Assembly (NCBI RefSeq): GCF_008386495.1
Contig: NZ_VTHJ01000006.1
Span: 1-64,000, forward strand
Direction: 5' to 3'
DNA length: 64,000 nt
From: Streptomyces tailanensis
Lineage (GTDB): Bacteria > Actinomycetota > Actinomycetes > Streptomycetales > Streptomycetaceae
The translations under genes and the position numbers were made by a program. The notes under the pieces were generated by a model that was given only the letters and a program-made list of their open reading frames with translations, searched no databases and was not told the origin of the DNA. This document shows, piece by piece, positions 32,771 to 40,751 of this stretch; the first letter of the stretch is position 1; each line of letters begins with the position of its first letter.

Positions 32771-33439
32771 TCAGGCTCGGTCCTCGTCCTCGCGTTCCCG
32801 CGGGCCGTACAGCGCGGCCGGTGCTCCCGTCATCAGGGCCCAGTAGCGGTCGCCGTACGACCAGTGCCACCACTCCGTCGGGTAGTTGACGAGGCCGGCC
32901 GCGGTGAGGGCGGCGCCGAGTGTCTCGCGGTGGGCGTGGGCCTCGGGGGTGATGTTCCCGGCGCCCGTGTAGCAGGCGCCGGAGCTCTCCTCGGGGCTGG
33001 CGTTGACCGGCGTACCGAAGTCGAGTTCACGGCCGTCGGCGTCGACGAGGGTCAGGTCCACGGCGGCGCCCGCCGAGTGCGGGGCGATCTCGGGCGGGGA
33101 GACATAGCGGCTGGCCGCCGCGCGTATGCGCTCGGCGTCCCAGTCGGGATGCAGGGCACGCATCTCGGCCGCGTACTGCTCGAAGTACGCGCGCTGCAGG
33201 GACGGCGGCCGGTACCCCTCGACGAACAGCAGCCGCAGCCCGTTCGGCAGCAGCGACTGGGCCTTGACCAGCCGGTCGAGCACGCCCGCGCGCAGCTGGG
33301 CGAAGGCCCCCGTGGCATCGGTCTTGCGCGCGTCGACCAGCAGGGGGCTGTCGCTGCGTACGTCGACGAGCGGCTCGTCGACGTCGTGGACGGGTACGGC
33401 CGCCACCTTCGGGTCGGACATCAGGATGATCTCGGTCAT
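32771..33439 (-). CDS. D-Ala-D-Ala dipeptidase (VanX-like, peptidase M15D)
   Basis: A 222-residue cytoplasmic metallopeptidase. The zinc-site motifs are PHSAGAAVDLTLVD and EWWHWSYGD, with a VEGYRPPSLQ core, all typical of VanX/DdpX. It would cleave D-alanyl-D-alanine. There is no VanHA-type ligase next to it, so it probably serves peptidoglycan recycling or turnover rather than a resistance cassette. ATG 33439 is chosen; a second in-frame Met lies at 33421. Confidence 0.87.
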   Translation of the reverse strand: MTEIILMSDPKVAAVPVHDVDEPLVDVRSDSPLLVDARKTDATGAFAQLRAGVLDRLVKAQSLLPNGLRLLFVEGYRPPSLQRAYFEQYAAEMRALHPDWDAERIRAAASRYVSPPEIAPHSAGAAVDLTLVDADGRELDFGTPVNASPEESSGACYTGAGNITPEAHAHRETLGAALTAAGLVNYPTEWWHWSYGDRYWALMTGAPAALYGPREREDEDRA

Positions 33440-33479
33440 GGGCCGATCTTCTCGTGGGCGCGGCCTGTTTCCGCCGGGA

Positions 33480-33507
33480 TTGACCAAGTGACTGTTGACC
33501 AAGTGAC
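33480..33507. repeat. Direct repeat TTGACCAAGTGAC
   Basis: Two exact 13-base copies at 33480-33492 and 33495-33507 lie in the divergent gap between the VanX-like and epimerase genes. The 15-base spacing is close to one and a half helical turns. It may be a regulator site or duplicated -35 element. Confidence 0.5.
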
Positions 33508-33609
33508 CACCGGGGTGACGACCGAACCCTGGGCGGAGGTCGCGTGCATCCGCCCGGTGCGGGTACTCGTGAGCCGCCCCGAGGATGCGCAGCGCTAGAG
33601 GAGCCGACC

Positions 33610-34638
33610 ATGAGCGAGGCAGCCGGCCGCAGGATCGTGATCACTGGCGCCACCGGCAATGTCGGTACGAGTCTGGTGCGTCTGCTCGCGGAGGACGCAC
33701 AGGTCGGTCAGGTGCGAGGACTGGCCCGTCGGGTTCCCGAGTGGACGCCCGCGAAGACGGAGTGGTCGGCCGTGGACCTCGGGTCCGAGGGCGCCGACCT
33801 GGTGAAGGAGTTCGAGGGGGCGGACGCGGTCGTCCATCTCGCCTGGGCGTTCCAGCCGACGCACGATCCGGCCGTGACCTGGCGGACCAATGTGCTGGGC
33901 GGTATCCGGGTCTTCGGGGCGGTGGCAGCGGCGAAGGTTCCGACGCTGGTGCACGCCTCGTCGGTCGGCGCGTACTCACCGGGTCCGAAGGATCACGCGG
34001 TCGAGGAGTCATGGCCCACGCACGGCTGGCCGGGCGCCGCGTACTGCCGGGAGAAGGCCTATCTTGAGCGTGCCCTGGACTCCTTCGAGTACGAACATCC
34101 GGGGGTCAGGGTGGTGCGGATGCGGCCCGCGTTCCTGTTCAAGCGGGAGTCGGCGAGCGAGCAGCGGCGTATCTTCGGCGGGCGCTTCCTGCCGGGGCCG
34201 CTGATGCGTCCCGAGCTGCTGCCGTTCATGCCCGACATCCCCGGCCTGAAGGTGCAGGCACTGCACACCGAGGACGCCGCCCAGGCGTACCGGCTGGCGC
34301 TGCACACCGATGTGCACGGCGCCTTCAACCTCGCGGCGGATCCGCCGGTGGACGCGGGGCTGCTCGGCGAGATGCTGGGCTCCCGTCCGCTGCGGATGCC
34401 TCGGGTCGCGGCGCGGTCCGCGGTCGCCGCCGCGTGGAACCTCCGGCTGCTGCCCGCCTCCCCGCACCTCTTCGACGCCGTACTGCGGCTGCCGCTGATG
34501 GACTGCACGAAGGCCCGCGCCGAACTGGGCTGGCGGCCCGAGCGCACGGCGGTGGAGGTGCTGGAGGAGTTCCTGGAGGGGCTGCGGCAGGGGGCCGGGG
34601 CGGAGACGGAGCCGCTTCGGGGGCGGAAGGTGGGGTGA
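33610..34638 (+). CDS. NAD-dependent epimerase/dehydratase family protein
   Basis: A 342-residue extended short-chain dehydrogenase. The N-terminal nucleotide motif is IVITGATGNVGTSLVRLLAED, the catalytic area has VHASSVGAYSPG, and a YCREK sequence (residues ~146-150) supplies the YxxxK pair. The substrate, presumably a nucleotide-sugar or sterol-like compound, is not predictable. ATG 33610 has GAGGAG upstream. It converges with the small acidic gene; a terminator lies between them. Confidence 0.87.
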   Translation: MSEAAGRRIVITGATGNVGTSLVRLLAEDAQVGQVRGLARRVPEWTPAKTEWSAVDLGSEGADLVKEFEGADAVVHLAWAFQPTHDPAVTWRTNVLGGIRVFGAVAAAKVPTLVHASSVGAYSPGPKDHAVEESWPTHGWPGAAYCREKAYLERALDSFEYEHPGVRVVRMRPAFLFKRESASEQRRIFGGRFLPGPLMRPELLPFMPDIPGLKVQALHTEDAAQAYRLALHTDVHGAFNLAADPPVDAGLLGEMLGSRPLRMPRVAARSAVAAAWNLRLLPASPHLFDAVLRLPLMDCTKARAELGWRPERTAVEVLEEFLEGLRQGAGAETEPLRGRKVG

Positions 34639-34652
34639 GGGCTACCGGCGGA

Positions 34653-34686
34653 CGGCGCCTGCCCGGGTCCCGCCGGGAAGGCGCCG
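34653..34686. terminator. Bidirectional hairpin terminator
   Basis: CGGCGCCT (34653-34660) pairs with AGGCGCCG (34679-34686), and the inner CCCGG (34662-34666) pairs with CCGGG (34673-34677). It lies between the converging epimerase and small acidic genes. Confidence 0.6.
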
Positions 34687-34724
34687 AGTTCTTGGGCAGC
34701 CGGAAAACTGCGAGGGTCCCTGGG

Positions 34725-34979
34725 TCAGCCGGACGGCTCGTCCGGTACCGGCTGCTCGGGGTTGACGGCGCCCGACTGGGGTGCGCCCTGCCGACCTGTG
34801 CCCGCCTCGTCCGTGTCGGGCACGTCGGTGGCGGGCTCGCCGTCCTCCTCCTCGCCGTCGGAGCCCTGCGTCGAAGCGACCTCCCACGGGTCCTCGCCCT
34901 CGTTCGCCTGTTGATCGGGCAGATCCCTGGGGACGGGGTCACCGTTCTCGCCGGGACCCTCCAGCCGGTGATCGGTCAC
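34725..34979 (-). CDS. Small acidic hypothetical protein
   Basis: An 84-residue, Glu/Asp/Gly/Pro-rich protein with no hydrophobic core (for example EGPGENGDPVPRDLPDQQAN), likely intrinsically disordered. GTG 34979 is preceded by AGGAAGGGAG at good spacing. Similar low-complexity acidic proteins are widespread in streptomycetes. Function unknown. Confidence 0.6.
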   Translation of the reverse strand: MTDHRLEGPGENGDPVPRDLPDQQANEGEDPWEVASTQGSDGEEEDGEPATDVPDTDEAGTGRQGAPQSGAVNPEQPVPDEPSG

Positions 34980-35049
34980 GGCGTGCTCCCTTCCTGTCGT
35001 GCGCCGGGAGCGGGTACCTCGACCTGATCGGCTCAAACCACGTGCCTGG

Positions 35050-36024
35050 TCAATCGCCCTCGCACAACTCGTCGAGGGCCGCCGTCAGCTGTGGCGCCAC
35101 CTGCTCCCGCCGCCAGGCGCGGTGCCCGTCGTCCAGAGCGCGCGGTACCGACTCGATCAGCATGATCAGGTAGAGGTAGCTGCGGTAGAGGGCGTACCGT
35201 CGCCGGGCCGACGCGGTGAACTCGACGCCTCCGCCCGCCTCCTGATACCCCGCCAGGAAGTTCTCGTCCTGCCGGATGTCACCCAGCAGCGCGAGCGAGA
35301 CGAAGTCCGCGATCGGGTCGCCCCAGAACATGCGCTCGCCGTCGATCAGGCCTCCCACCCGCACGGACTCGCCGCGCTCCACGAGGATGTTGCCGTCCCA
35401 CAGGTCGAAATGGACCAGCCGCGGCACGGTCACCTCGTCCAGGCAGTCGTACGCGGCCTTCGCCGTACGGGCCACCTCGTCCACGGGCCGGGGCAGCCAG
35501 GCCCGGTAGCGGCGGGCGTCGTCCAGCAGGGCGTCGTACATGGCGGTGAAAGCGGTGCGCCAGTCGGGGGCGAGGGGCCCGAAGGTGCCGGACGGGTAGC
35601 CGAAGCCGGGGCCGGTCACCCGGTGGAGCCGGGCCACCATCCCGCCCAACTCCCGCCGCAGCGCGGCGACTTGGGCCGCCTCCAGGTTCTCCCACCCGGC
35701 GCCCGGGCAGTACGTCAGCAGAACGTGGCGGCCGGTTGGCGCGCTGTCGTCGAGGGCGGCTCCGACCACCCGTGGCGCGGGCACTCCCACCGTCTCGGCA
35801 GCTCGGCAGAACTCGGCCTCGCCGCCCAGCAGTTCACTCTCGTAGGCCATGCCGGGAGTGGTCGGCGGCGGGGGAATCTTGAGGACGAGGCGGGTGCCGT
35901 CGGTGAGGCGCAGTTCCTCGACGGTGTTGTACGTGCCACCGCCGAGCGGCTCCCGTTCGGCGAGGCTCTCCGGCGGCAGCCCCGCCGCCGCGAGGACGAG
36001 CCGAGCCCGCTCCCAGTCATCCAC
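35050..36024 (-). CDS. Aminoglycoside/macrolide-phosphotransferase-family kinase
   Basis: A 324-residue APH-fold kinase. The catalytic loop is LVHFDLWDGNILVE (HxDxxxxN), the metal-binding Asp lies in GLIDGERMFWGDP, and the phosphate lysine in RLVLKIPPPP. The family phosphorylates small molecules such as antibiotics, choline, fructosamine or homoserine; this one is not assigned. GTG codons at 36024 and 36027 are both possible starts after GAGGGGG; I prefer 36024 on spacing. It is divergent from the FBP gene across a long perfect palindrome. Confidence 0.82.
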   Translation of the reverse strand: MDDWERARLVLAAAGLPPESLAEREPLGGGTYNTVEELRLTDGTRLVLKIPPPPTTPGMAYESELLGGEAEFCRAAETVGVPAPRVVGAALDDSAPTGRHVLLTYCPGAGWENLEAAQVAALRRELGGMVARLHRVTGPGFGYPSGTFGPLAPDWRTAFTAMYDALLDDARRYRAWLPRPVDEVARTAKAAYDCLDEVTVPRLVHFDLWDGNILVERGESVRVGGLIDGERMFWGDPIADFVSLALLGDIRQDENFLAGYQEAGGGVEFTASARRRYALYRSYLYLIMLIESVPRALDDGHRAWRREQVAPQLTAALDELCEGD

Positions 36025-36108
36025 CACAGTCCCCCTCTGCCATAAACCGGTGTGCGGGCCCACTCTACGAAAACCTGTGGCCCCTTCACCAGATTGCCTA
36101 TTAGCTTA

Positions 36109-36139
36109 GGCCGTAACCTAGGGATCCTAGGTTACGGCC
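36109..36139. promoter_or_regulatory. Perfect 31-bp palindrome in divergent region
   Basis: Two 14-base arms, GGCCGTAACCTAGG (36109-36122) and its exact complement (36126-36139), flank GAT. The palindrome is much more AT-rich than its surroundings. It lies 28 bases upstream of the FBP ATG, so it is either a regulator's operator for both genes or a hairpin in the FBP mRNA leader. Confidence 0.75.
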
Positions 36140-36166
36140 ATAGCTCTTCTCCCTGGAGGTCCACCC

Positions 36167-36661
36167 ATGAAGCCGCTCACCGAGCAAGACATCCGCGCCT
36201 CGTTCGTCAACTGCTCCAAGGGCGAGGCGAAGCGGATCTCGCTGCCGCGCGATCTGGACCGACGTCCTTGGGACGACCTGGACTTCCTGGGCTGGCGCGA
36301 CCCGGGCGCGCCCGATCGCAGCTATCTCGTCGCCGAACGCGCCGACGGGCTCGTCGGCGTCACCCTGCGCTTCCCGTCCGCGCAGCGCGGCTTCCTGCAC
36401 CGGAGCATGTGCTCGCTGTGTCTCACGACGCACCGGGGCAACGGGGTCTCGCTGATGACGGCCCGCAAGGCGGGGGCGGCCGGGCGTGAGGGGAACTCGG
36501 TGGGCGTCTACATGTGCGCCGACCTGGCGTGTTCCCTGTACGTACGCGGCAAGAAGGCCCTCGACTCCGGGAGCCGTTTCGAGGAGAGCCTCACGACGGA
36601 GGAGCAGATCGCCCGGACGGTGGGCAATCTGTCCGCCTTCCTGAAGAAGCTGTACGGCTGA
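36167..36661 (+). CDS. FBP-domain zinc protein (FusB-like, EF-G-binding fold)
   Basis: A 164-residue protein of the FBP/FusB-like family. The treble-clef zinc site is visible as CSLC (about residue 85) and CADLAC (about residue 124). Family members such as FusB bind EF-G and rescue it from fusidic acid; many actinobacterial members have unknown roles in translation. ATG 36167 has CTGGAGG upstream. The long palindrome just upstream suggests tight control. Confidence 0.8.
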   Translation: MKPLTEQDIRASFVNCSKGEAKRISLPRDLDRRPWDDLDFLGWRDPGAPDRSYLVAERADGLVGVTLRFPSAQRGFLHRSMCSLCLTTHRGNGVSLMTARKAGAAGREGNSVGVYMCADLACSLYVRGKKALDSGSRFEESLTTEEQIARTVGNLSAFLKKLYG

Positions 36662-36670
36662 GCCCCGCCA

Positions 36671-38005
36671 CTACCGGTCCCGCAGGCGCGCCGCTTCGAT
36701 GTCGTGCAGATGGATCAGGACGTCGTGGTTGCGGGCGAGCGCGATGTCGTACTCCGGGTCGGGGTAGGCCGTACCGATGCTGCGCGTCGGTCGGGCCCGG
36801 ACCAGCCAGGACCGGGCCGCTTCCGGAGTGGTCCGCAGGTCGACCACGTAGTCGCGGTACCGGACGCGGTCCAGTGTGTGCTCGTTGGTGCCCGGGCCCG
36901 CCGCGCCGACGGTGAAGCGCTGGACCTTTCCGTCGGGGCCGGTCGCGTTGAACGAGCCCCGGTCGAACGTGAACCCGACGCTGAGGTAGGCGTCACCGAG
37001 GCGGTCCCGCAGGAAGGCGCCCTGCATCCGGGGGTACTTGGCGGGGTCGTTCGACTCGTAGCCGACGTGGGCGTTGTGCGCCGACAGCAGGACCTTCGTG
37101 CCCGTGTGCTCCTGCCACCAGGCCGTGTTGTCCGCCATCACCTGGTCGCGGTAGCGCATGGCCTCCGCGAGCTGTGCCTCGTCGTCGAAGAAGTCGAACG
37201 CGAAGAAGCGCGCGACCTGGTCGACGACCGTGGCGTGCTGGACCGCCCAGTCGTACGCCGCCCGGTCCGCCCCCGGTGACCGCTTGCGCAGCAGCTCCAG
37301 GGCCTCGCCGGCCCGGGCCGCCATGTTCCGGCGCTCGGCGAGCGGCTTGGTCATGTACTGATTCATGTACTCGGCGAGGGGCACGGTGGGCCTCAGACCC
37401 CGGTACAGCTCGGCGAAACGGTCCCGAAGGTCGGGGTGGGCGCCGGCCACGTACTCGATGACCTTGTCGTACAGCTCGGGGCCGGCCCAGCCGAGGTCGT
37501 TGCCCATGAACTGGACCGGGTCCCGGGGATGCCGCTGGTTGTGGGCGCGCATCCACTCCAGGAGCGCCAGGAAGTCGGTGTTGTTCCACCAGAGGTAGTC
37601 GGCCTGGAACTCCACCCGCATGATCCGCCGTACGTCCCCCTTCCCGTACAGCACGTAGTCGTTGAGACGCAGGCCGGTGCTCCAGCTGCCCTCCAGGGCG
37701 AAGGTGCGGAACCCCTTGGTCTCGACGAGGTGGCGGAAGACCCGGTCCTTCATGGCGAAGAAGTCGTGCGAACTGTGCGTGGCCTCGCCGAGACCCACCA
37801 CACGCGCGTCGCCGATCATGCGGTCGAGCGGACGTAAACCACGGGCGTTGCCGCGTGGTTCCACGGTGTCCAGCGGGTACGCGGCACGTTCGAGGGCGGA
37901 GACGACGGGACCCCCGGTCGTCGCCGCGGCGGGCGGGGCTCCTGCCGCCACGGTGCCGAGGCAGAGGAGCAGGGACAGTGCGATTGCGGACCGTTGCCAT
38001 TTCAT
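36671..38005 (-). CDS. Secreted erythromycin-esterase-family protein
   Basis: A 444-residue protein with a Sec-type signal peptide (WQRSAIALSLLLCLGTVAAG, cleavage near AAA-TT). The Ere-like core follows: RVVGLGEATHSSHDFFAMK (the general-base His), FALEGSW and KVLLSAHNAHVGY. EreA/B hydrolyse the macrolide lactone ring, but most family members, including secreted actinobacterial ones, have no known substrate. ATG 38005 begins the signal peptide. It converges with the FBP gene and diverges from the FUSC exporter. Confidence 0.85.
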   Translation of the reverse strand: MKWQRSAIALSLLLCLGTVAAGAPPAAATTGGPVVSALERAAYPLDTVEPRGNARGLRPLDRMIGDARVVGLGEATHSSHDFFAMKDRVFRHLVETKGFRTFALEGSWSTGLRLNDYVLYGKGDVRRIMRVEFQADYLWWNNTDFLALLEWMRAHNQRHPRDPVQFMGNDLGWAGPELYDKVIEYVAGAHPDLRDRFAELYRGLRPTVPLAEYMNQYMTKPLAERRNMAARAGEALELLRKRSPGADRAAYDWAVQHATVVDQVARFFAFDFFDDEAQLAEAMRYRDQVMADNTAWWQEHTGTKVLLSAHNAHVGYESNDPAKYPRMQGAFLRDRLGDAYLSVGFTFDRGSFNATGPDGKVQRFTVGAAGPGTNEHTLDRVRYRDYVVDLRTTPEAARSWLVRARPTRSIGTAYPDPEYDIALARNHDVLIHLHDIEAARLRDR

Positions 38006-38094
38006 GATCCAAGGCTGTCCGCCGGACCGGTCGCACACCATCCGGCGGCCCACCGCTTCGAGGTGGGGAGAACCCCGGTTAAGGTCCTCGAACA

Positions 38095-39405
38095 ATGCGT
38101 TCGATGAGGTGGCGGAAGGAAAGCAGCGCAAGGATGCGAGACGTACGTGGTGTGTGGGCCGCGGTCGGCCCCAGGGTCGCCCGATGGCGGCAGGATCCGG
38201 TGATCGTGCAGTCCGTGCGATCGGCGGCGGCCGCGACGGTGGCCTACGTGGTAGCCCTGCAGGTGAGCTCGGAGGCGGCGCCCCTGACGGCTCCGCTGAC
38301 CGCGCTGCTCGTCGTCCAGGTCACTCTCTACGCCACGCTCACCAACGGCATCCGCCGCGTGAACTCGGTGGTGGCCGGCGTCGTCATCGCCATCGGCTTC
38401 AGCGTCCTGGTGGGTCTCACCTGGTGGAGCCTCGCCCTGCTGATCCTCGCCTCACTGGCCGTCGGCCATCTGGTGCGGGTCAGCGAGTACGTGCCCGAGG
38501 TGGCGATCAGCGCGATGCTGGTGCTCGGGGTGACCGAGGTCGGCGACACGGCGTGGGCCCGTGTGTTCGAGACGCTGATCGGCGCCGTCGTCGGGCTCGT
38601 CTTCAACTTCCTGTTCGCTCCCCCGGTGTGGGTCGAGGCGGCCGGTGAGTCCATCGAGGACCTGGCCCGCCGGATGCGGCGGCTGATGATCCGCGTCGGC
38701 GAGGAGGCCGCCGGCCGTACCCCCGTGGAGGCCGCGGAGGCCCACCTCGACGAGGCCCGCAAGCTCGACTTCGACATCGTCGAGGTGGACGCGGCCCTCA
38801 AACAGGCCGAGGAGAGCCTGAAGCTCAATCCGCGCGTACGGGAGGGTCTGCTGCACCGGGTCGTGCTGCGCACCGGTCTGGACACGCTGGAGATCTGCAC
38901 GGTGGTCCTGAGGGTGCTGGCCCGTACGCTCACCGACCTAGCCCGGGAGCGGGAGCCCGAGCCGCTGTTCTCGCCCCAGGTGGGGGCGGCCATCGAACGG
39001 CTGCTGGCCGAGATCGGTGACGCGGTGGTCAGCTTCGCGGTGCTGGTCACCACCGATGTCAGCCGCAGCGCCGAGTCCGCGGAGGCCCGGCTGGCGGCCG
39101 AGCTGTCCACGGCCACCGCGACCCGCGACAAGCTGGCCCAACTACTGCTCGACGACATCCAGCGGGACCCCCGCCAGTGGCAGCTGCACGGTGCCGTGCT
39201 GACGGAGGTCAACCGCATGCTGGACGAGCTGGACACCGAGCACCGCTCCCAGCGGCTGCTGGAGGAGCTCGACCGTTGCACCCGTGAACAGCGCGAGCGC
39301 TCCCCGCGCCTCACGCGCCTCCGCGAGCACCTGCGCATCCCCTCTCCCCTTCGACGGAACCGGTCTTCGCGGAACCGGTCCGCCCTCACCGGACGTACTA
39401 AGTGA
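38095..39405 (+). CDS. FUSC/aromatic-acid exporter family membrane protein
   Basis: A 436-residue protein. The N-terminal ~185 residues hold about five or six membrane segments (VRSAAAATVAYVVALQV, LLVVQVTLYATL, VVIAIGFSVLVGLTWW and others). The C-terminal ~250 residues are soluble, charged and probably coiled. Such half-size FUSC proteins are linked to export of aromatic acids or membrane-stress tolerance. The start could be ATG 38095, 38104 or 38134; none has an ideal ribosome-binding site. Confidence 0.8.
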   Translation: MRSMRWRKESSARMRDVRGVWAAVGPRVARWRQDPVIVQSVRSAAAATVAYVVALQVSSEAAPLTAPLTALLVVQVTLYATLTNGIRRVNSVVAGVVIAIGFSVLVGLTWWSLALLILASLAVGHLVRVSEYVPEVAISAMLVLGVTEVGDTAWARVFETLIGAVVGLVFNFLFAPPVWVEAAGESIEDLARRMRRLMIRVGEEAAGRTPVEAAEAHLDEARKLDFDIVEVDAALKQAEESLKLNPRVREGLLHRVVLRTGLDTLEICTVVLRVLARTLTDLAREREPEPLFSPQVGAAIERLLAEIGDAVVSFAVLVTTDVSRSAESAEARLAAELSTATATRDKLAQLLLDDIQRDPRQWQLHGAVLTEVNRMLDELDTEHRSQRLLEELDRCTREQRERSPRLTRLREHLRIPSPLRRNRSSRNRSALTGRTK

Positions 39406-39440
39406 CGAGGTACGACGCGATAGCGAGGGGAGCGTACGGA

Positions 39441-40580
39441 ATGGCCGGCGGCGCCGTGCGGATCGACGGGACCACACTGCATCTGCCGGGCGGTGTGCAG
39501 GTGCGCTTCAAGCGCACGCTGCGCCTGCCCGAGACGGGTACGCACCAACTCCCGCCGGGGCTGGGCGACTTCCCGATCCGCCGGGTCGAGGACTACCCGC
39601 ACACGGCCCCCGAGCAGATGCGGACGCGCGGCGGTGTGATGCTCCCGGTGTATCTGCGCGAGGCCATGTGGCTGCACTTCGGCGGTACGAAGGAACCGGC
39701 CGCGCTCCAGGTCGGCGTCGGCAAGGTGTGCGCGGTGTCGGGCAAGCCATGGAGCAGCACGCTCACCCGGAAGCCGCAGAACTATGTGGTGCTGCCGCGT
39801 CAGCCGTGGCTCGACGGCATCAACTCCGGCAAGGGCACGGTCCGCCAGTTCGTGGCCGTCCCGCTCGGGCTCGGCGCCACCGTCGAGGGCCAGGTCACCG
39901 GCGAGGAGGTGTTCGGCGGGGTCCAGCTCCAGTCCTTCCCGCTGAACGACAAGCAGCTCGCCGGGTGGCGGGAGCAGGAGCGGCTGCGCACCGAGCGGGA
40001 GCGGAACATGGGGCCGGTCGGTGGTTACGGCGGCCCGGTGCCGGCGGCCCCGATGCCTCCGCCCACGTACGGTGCCCCCATGCCTCCTGCGCCGGCCGGC
40101 GATCCGATGCCTCCGGGGGCGGCGATGCCGATGTCCGCGCCGGGCTCGGCCCCGATGGGCGGCGCTCCCGCGGCCCGGACCCGGGCTCCGGCCGCGATGG
40201 GCCTCGGGGTCGGCGGCTCGATGCGCCAGGAGGTCTACAAGGACGACTGGCCGAGCGGCAGCTGGGCCGAGCAGCCCGCGGGCCGGATCTTCGTGCACCT
40301 GGTCACACCGCCCGAGTGGCGTCGTATCACCGGCGAGGCCCCACCGCCGTCGCCCGTGGACCGCGCGGCCTACACCAAGGCCGGGCTCCCCTGGTTCGAG
40401 TACTACTCCGCCGACGAGGGTGCCGCCCACGACGTCGACCCGGCGGACACCCTCGGCGCGGTGAAGCCCGTCGGCGACTGGCTCGGCACGGACTTCGACC
40501 CGTGGCAGGCGCCCACTCCCGGCCAGGTGAAGCCACTCGGTGACGCGCCGGGCAGGCCGATCCAGGACGGCGACTGGTAG
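39441..40580 (+). CDS. Hypothetical protein with Met/Pro-rich linker
   Basis: A 379-residue protein without recognised domain. Residues ~1-190 look globular (VRFKRTLRLPETGTHQLPPG, YLREAMWLHFGG). A Pro/Met/Ala-rich linker occupies about 200-265 (PMPPPTYGAPMPPAPAGDPM). A second globular part repeats the theme of short hydrophobic and acidic segments to the end. ATG 39441 has GAGGGGAG upstream, and GTG 39402 overlaps the FUSC stop. Homologous proteins appear widespread in streptomycetes, but I cannot name a function. Confidence 0.75.
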   Translation: MAGGAVRIDGTTLHLPGGVQVRFKRTLRLPETGTHQLPPGLGDFPIRRVEDYPHTAPEQMRTRGGVMLPVYLREAMWLHFGGTKEPAALQVGVGKVCAVSGKPWSSTLTRKPQNYVVLPRQPWLDGINSGKGTVRQFVAVPLGLGATVEGQVTGEEVFGGVQLQSFPLNDKQLAGWREQERLRTERERNMGPVGGYGGPVPAAPMPPPTYGAPMPPAPAGDPMPPGAAMPMSAPGSAPMGGAPAARTRAPAAMGLGVGGSMRQEVYKDDWPSGSWAEQPAGRIFVHLVTPPEWRRITGEAPPPSPVDRAAYTKAGLPWFEYYSADEGAAHDVDPADTLGAVKPVGDWLGTDFDPWQAPTPGQVKPLGDAPGRPIQDGDW

Positions 40581-40751
40581 CGAACCCCGGCACGGGTCCC
40601 TCAGCGGATCCGGGCATCGCGCGGCGGATCGGCAGACCTCGGCGGCGGGCGTTGCATGGCGCGCAACGTCCGCCGTCGTTCTTTGCGCCGGACCGCTCGT
40701 ACCCGTCAAGGTTGGGTGACGGACGGGAAGAGCGACGACCGAGGTGCGCGA

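Noticed and set aside
32771-33439. Part of a vancomycin-resistance (vanHAX) cassette.
   Set aside because: No VanH, VanA-type ligase or VanRS genes are adjacent; the peptidase is flanked by HAD and epimerase genes.
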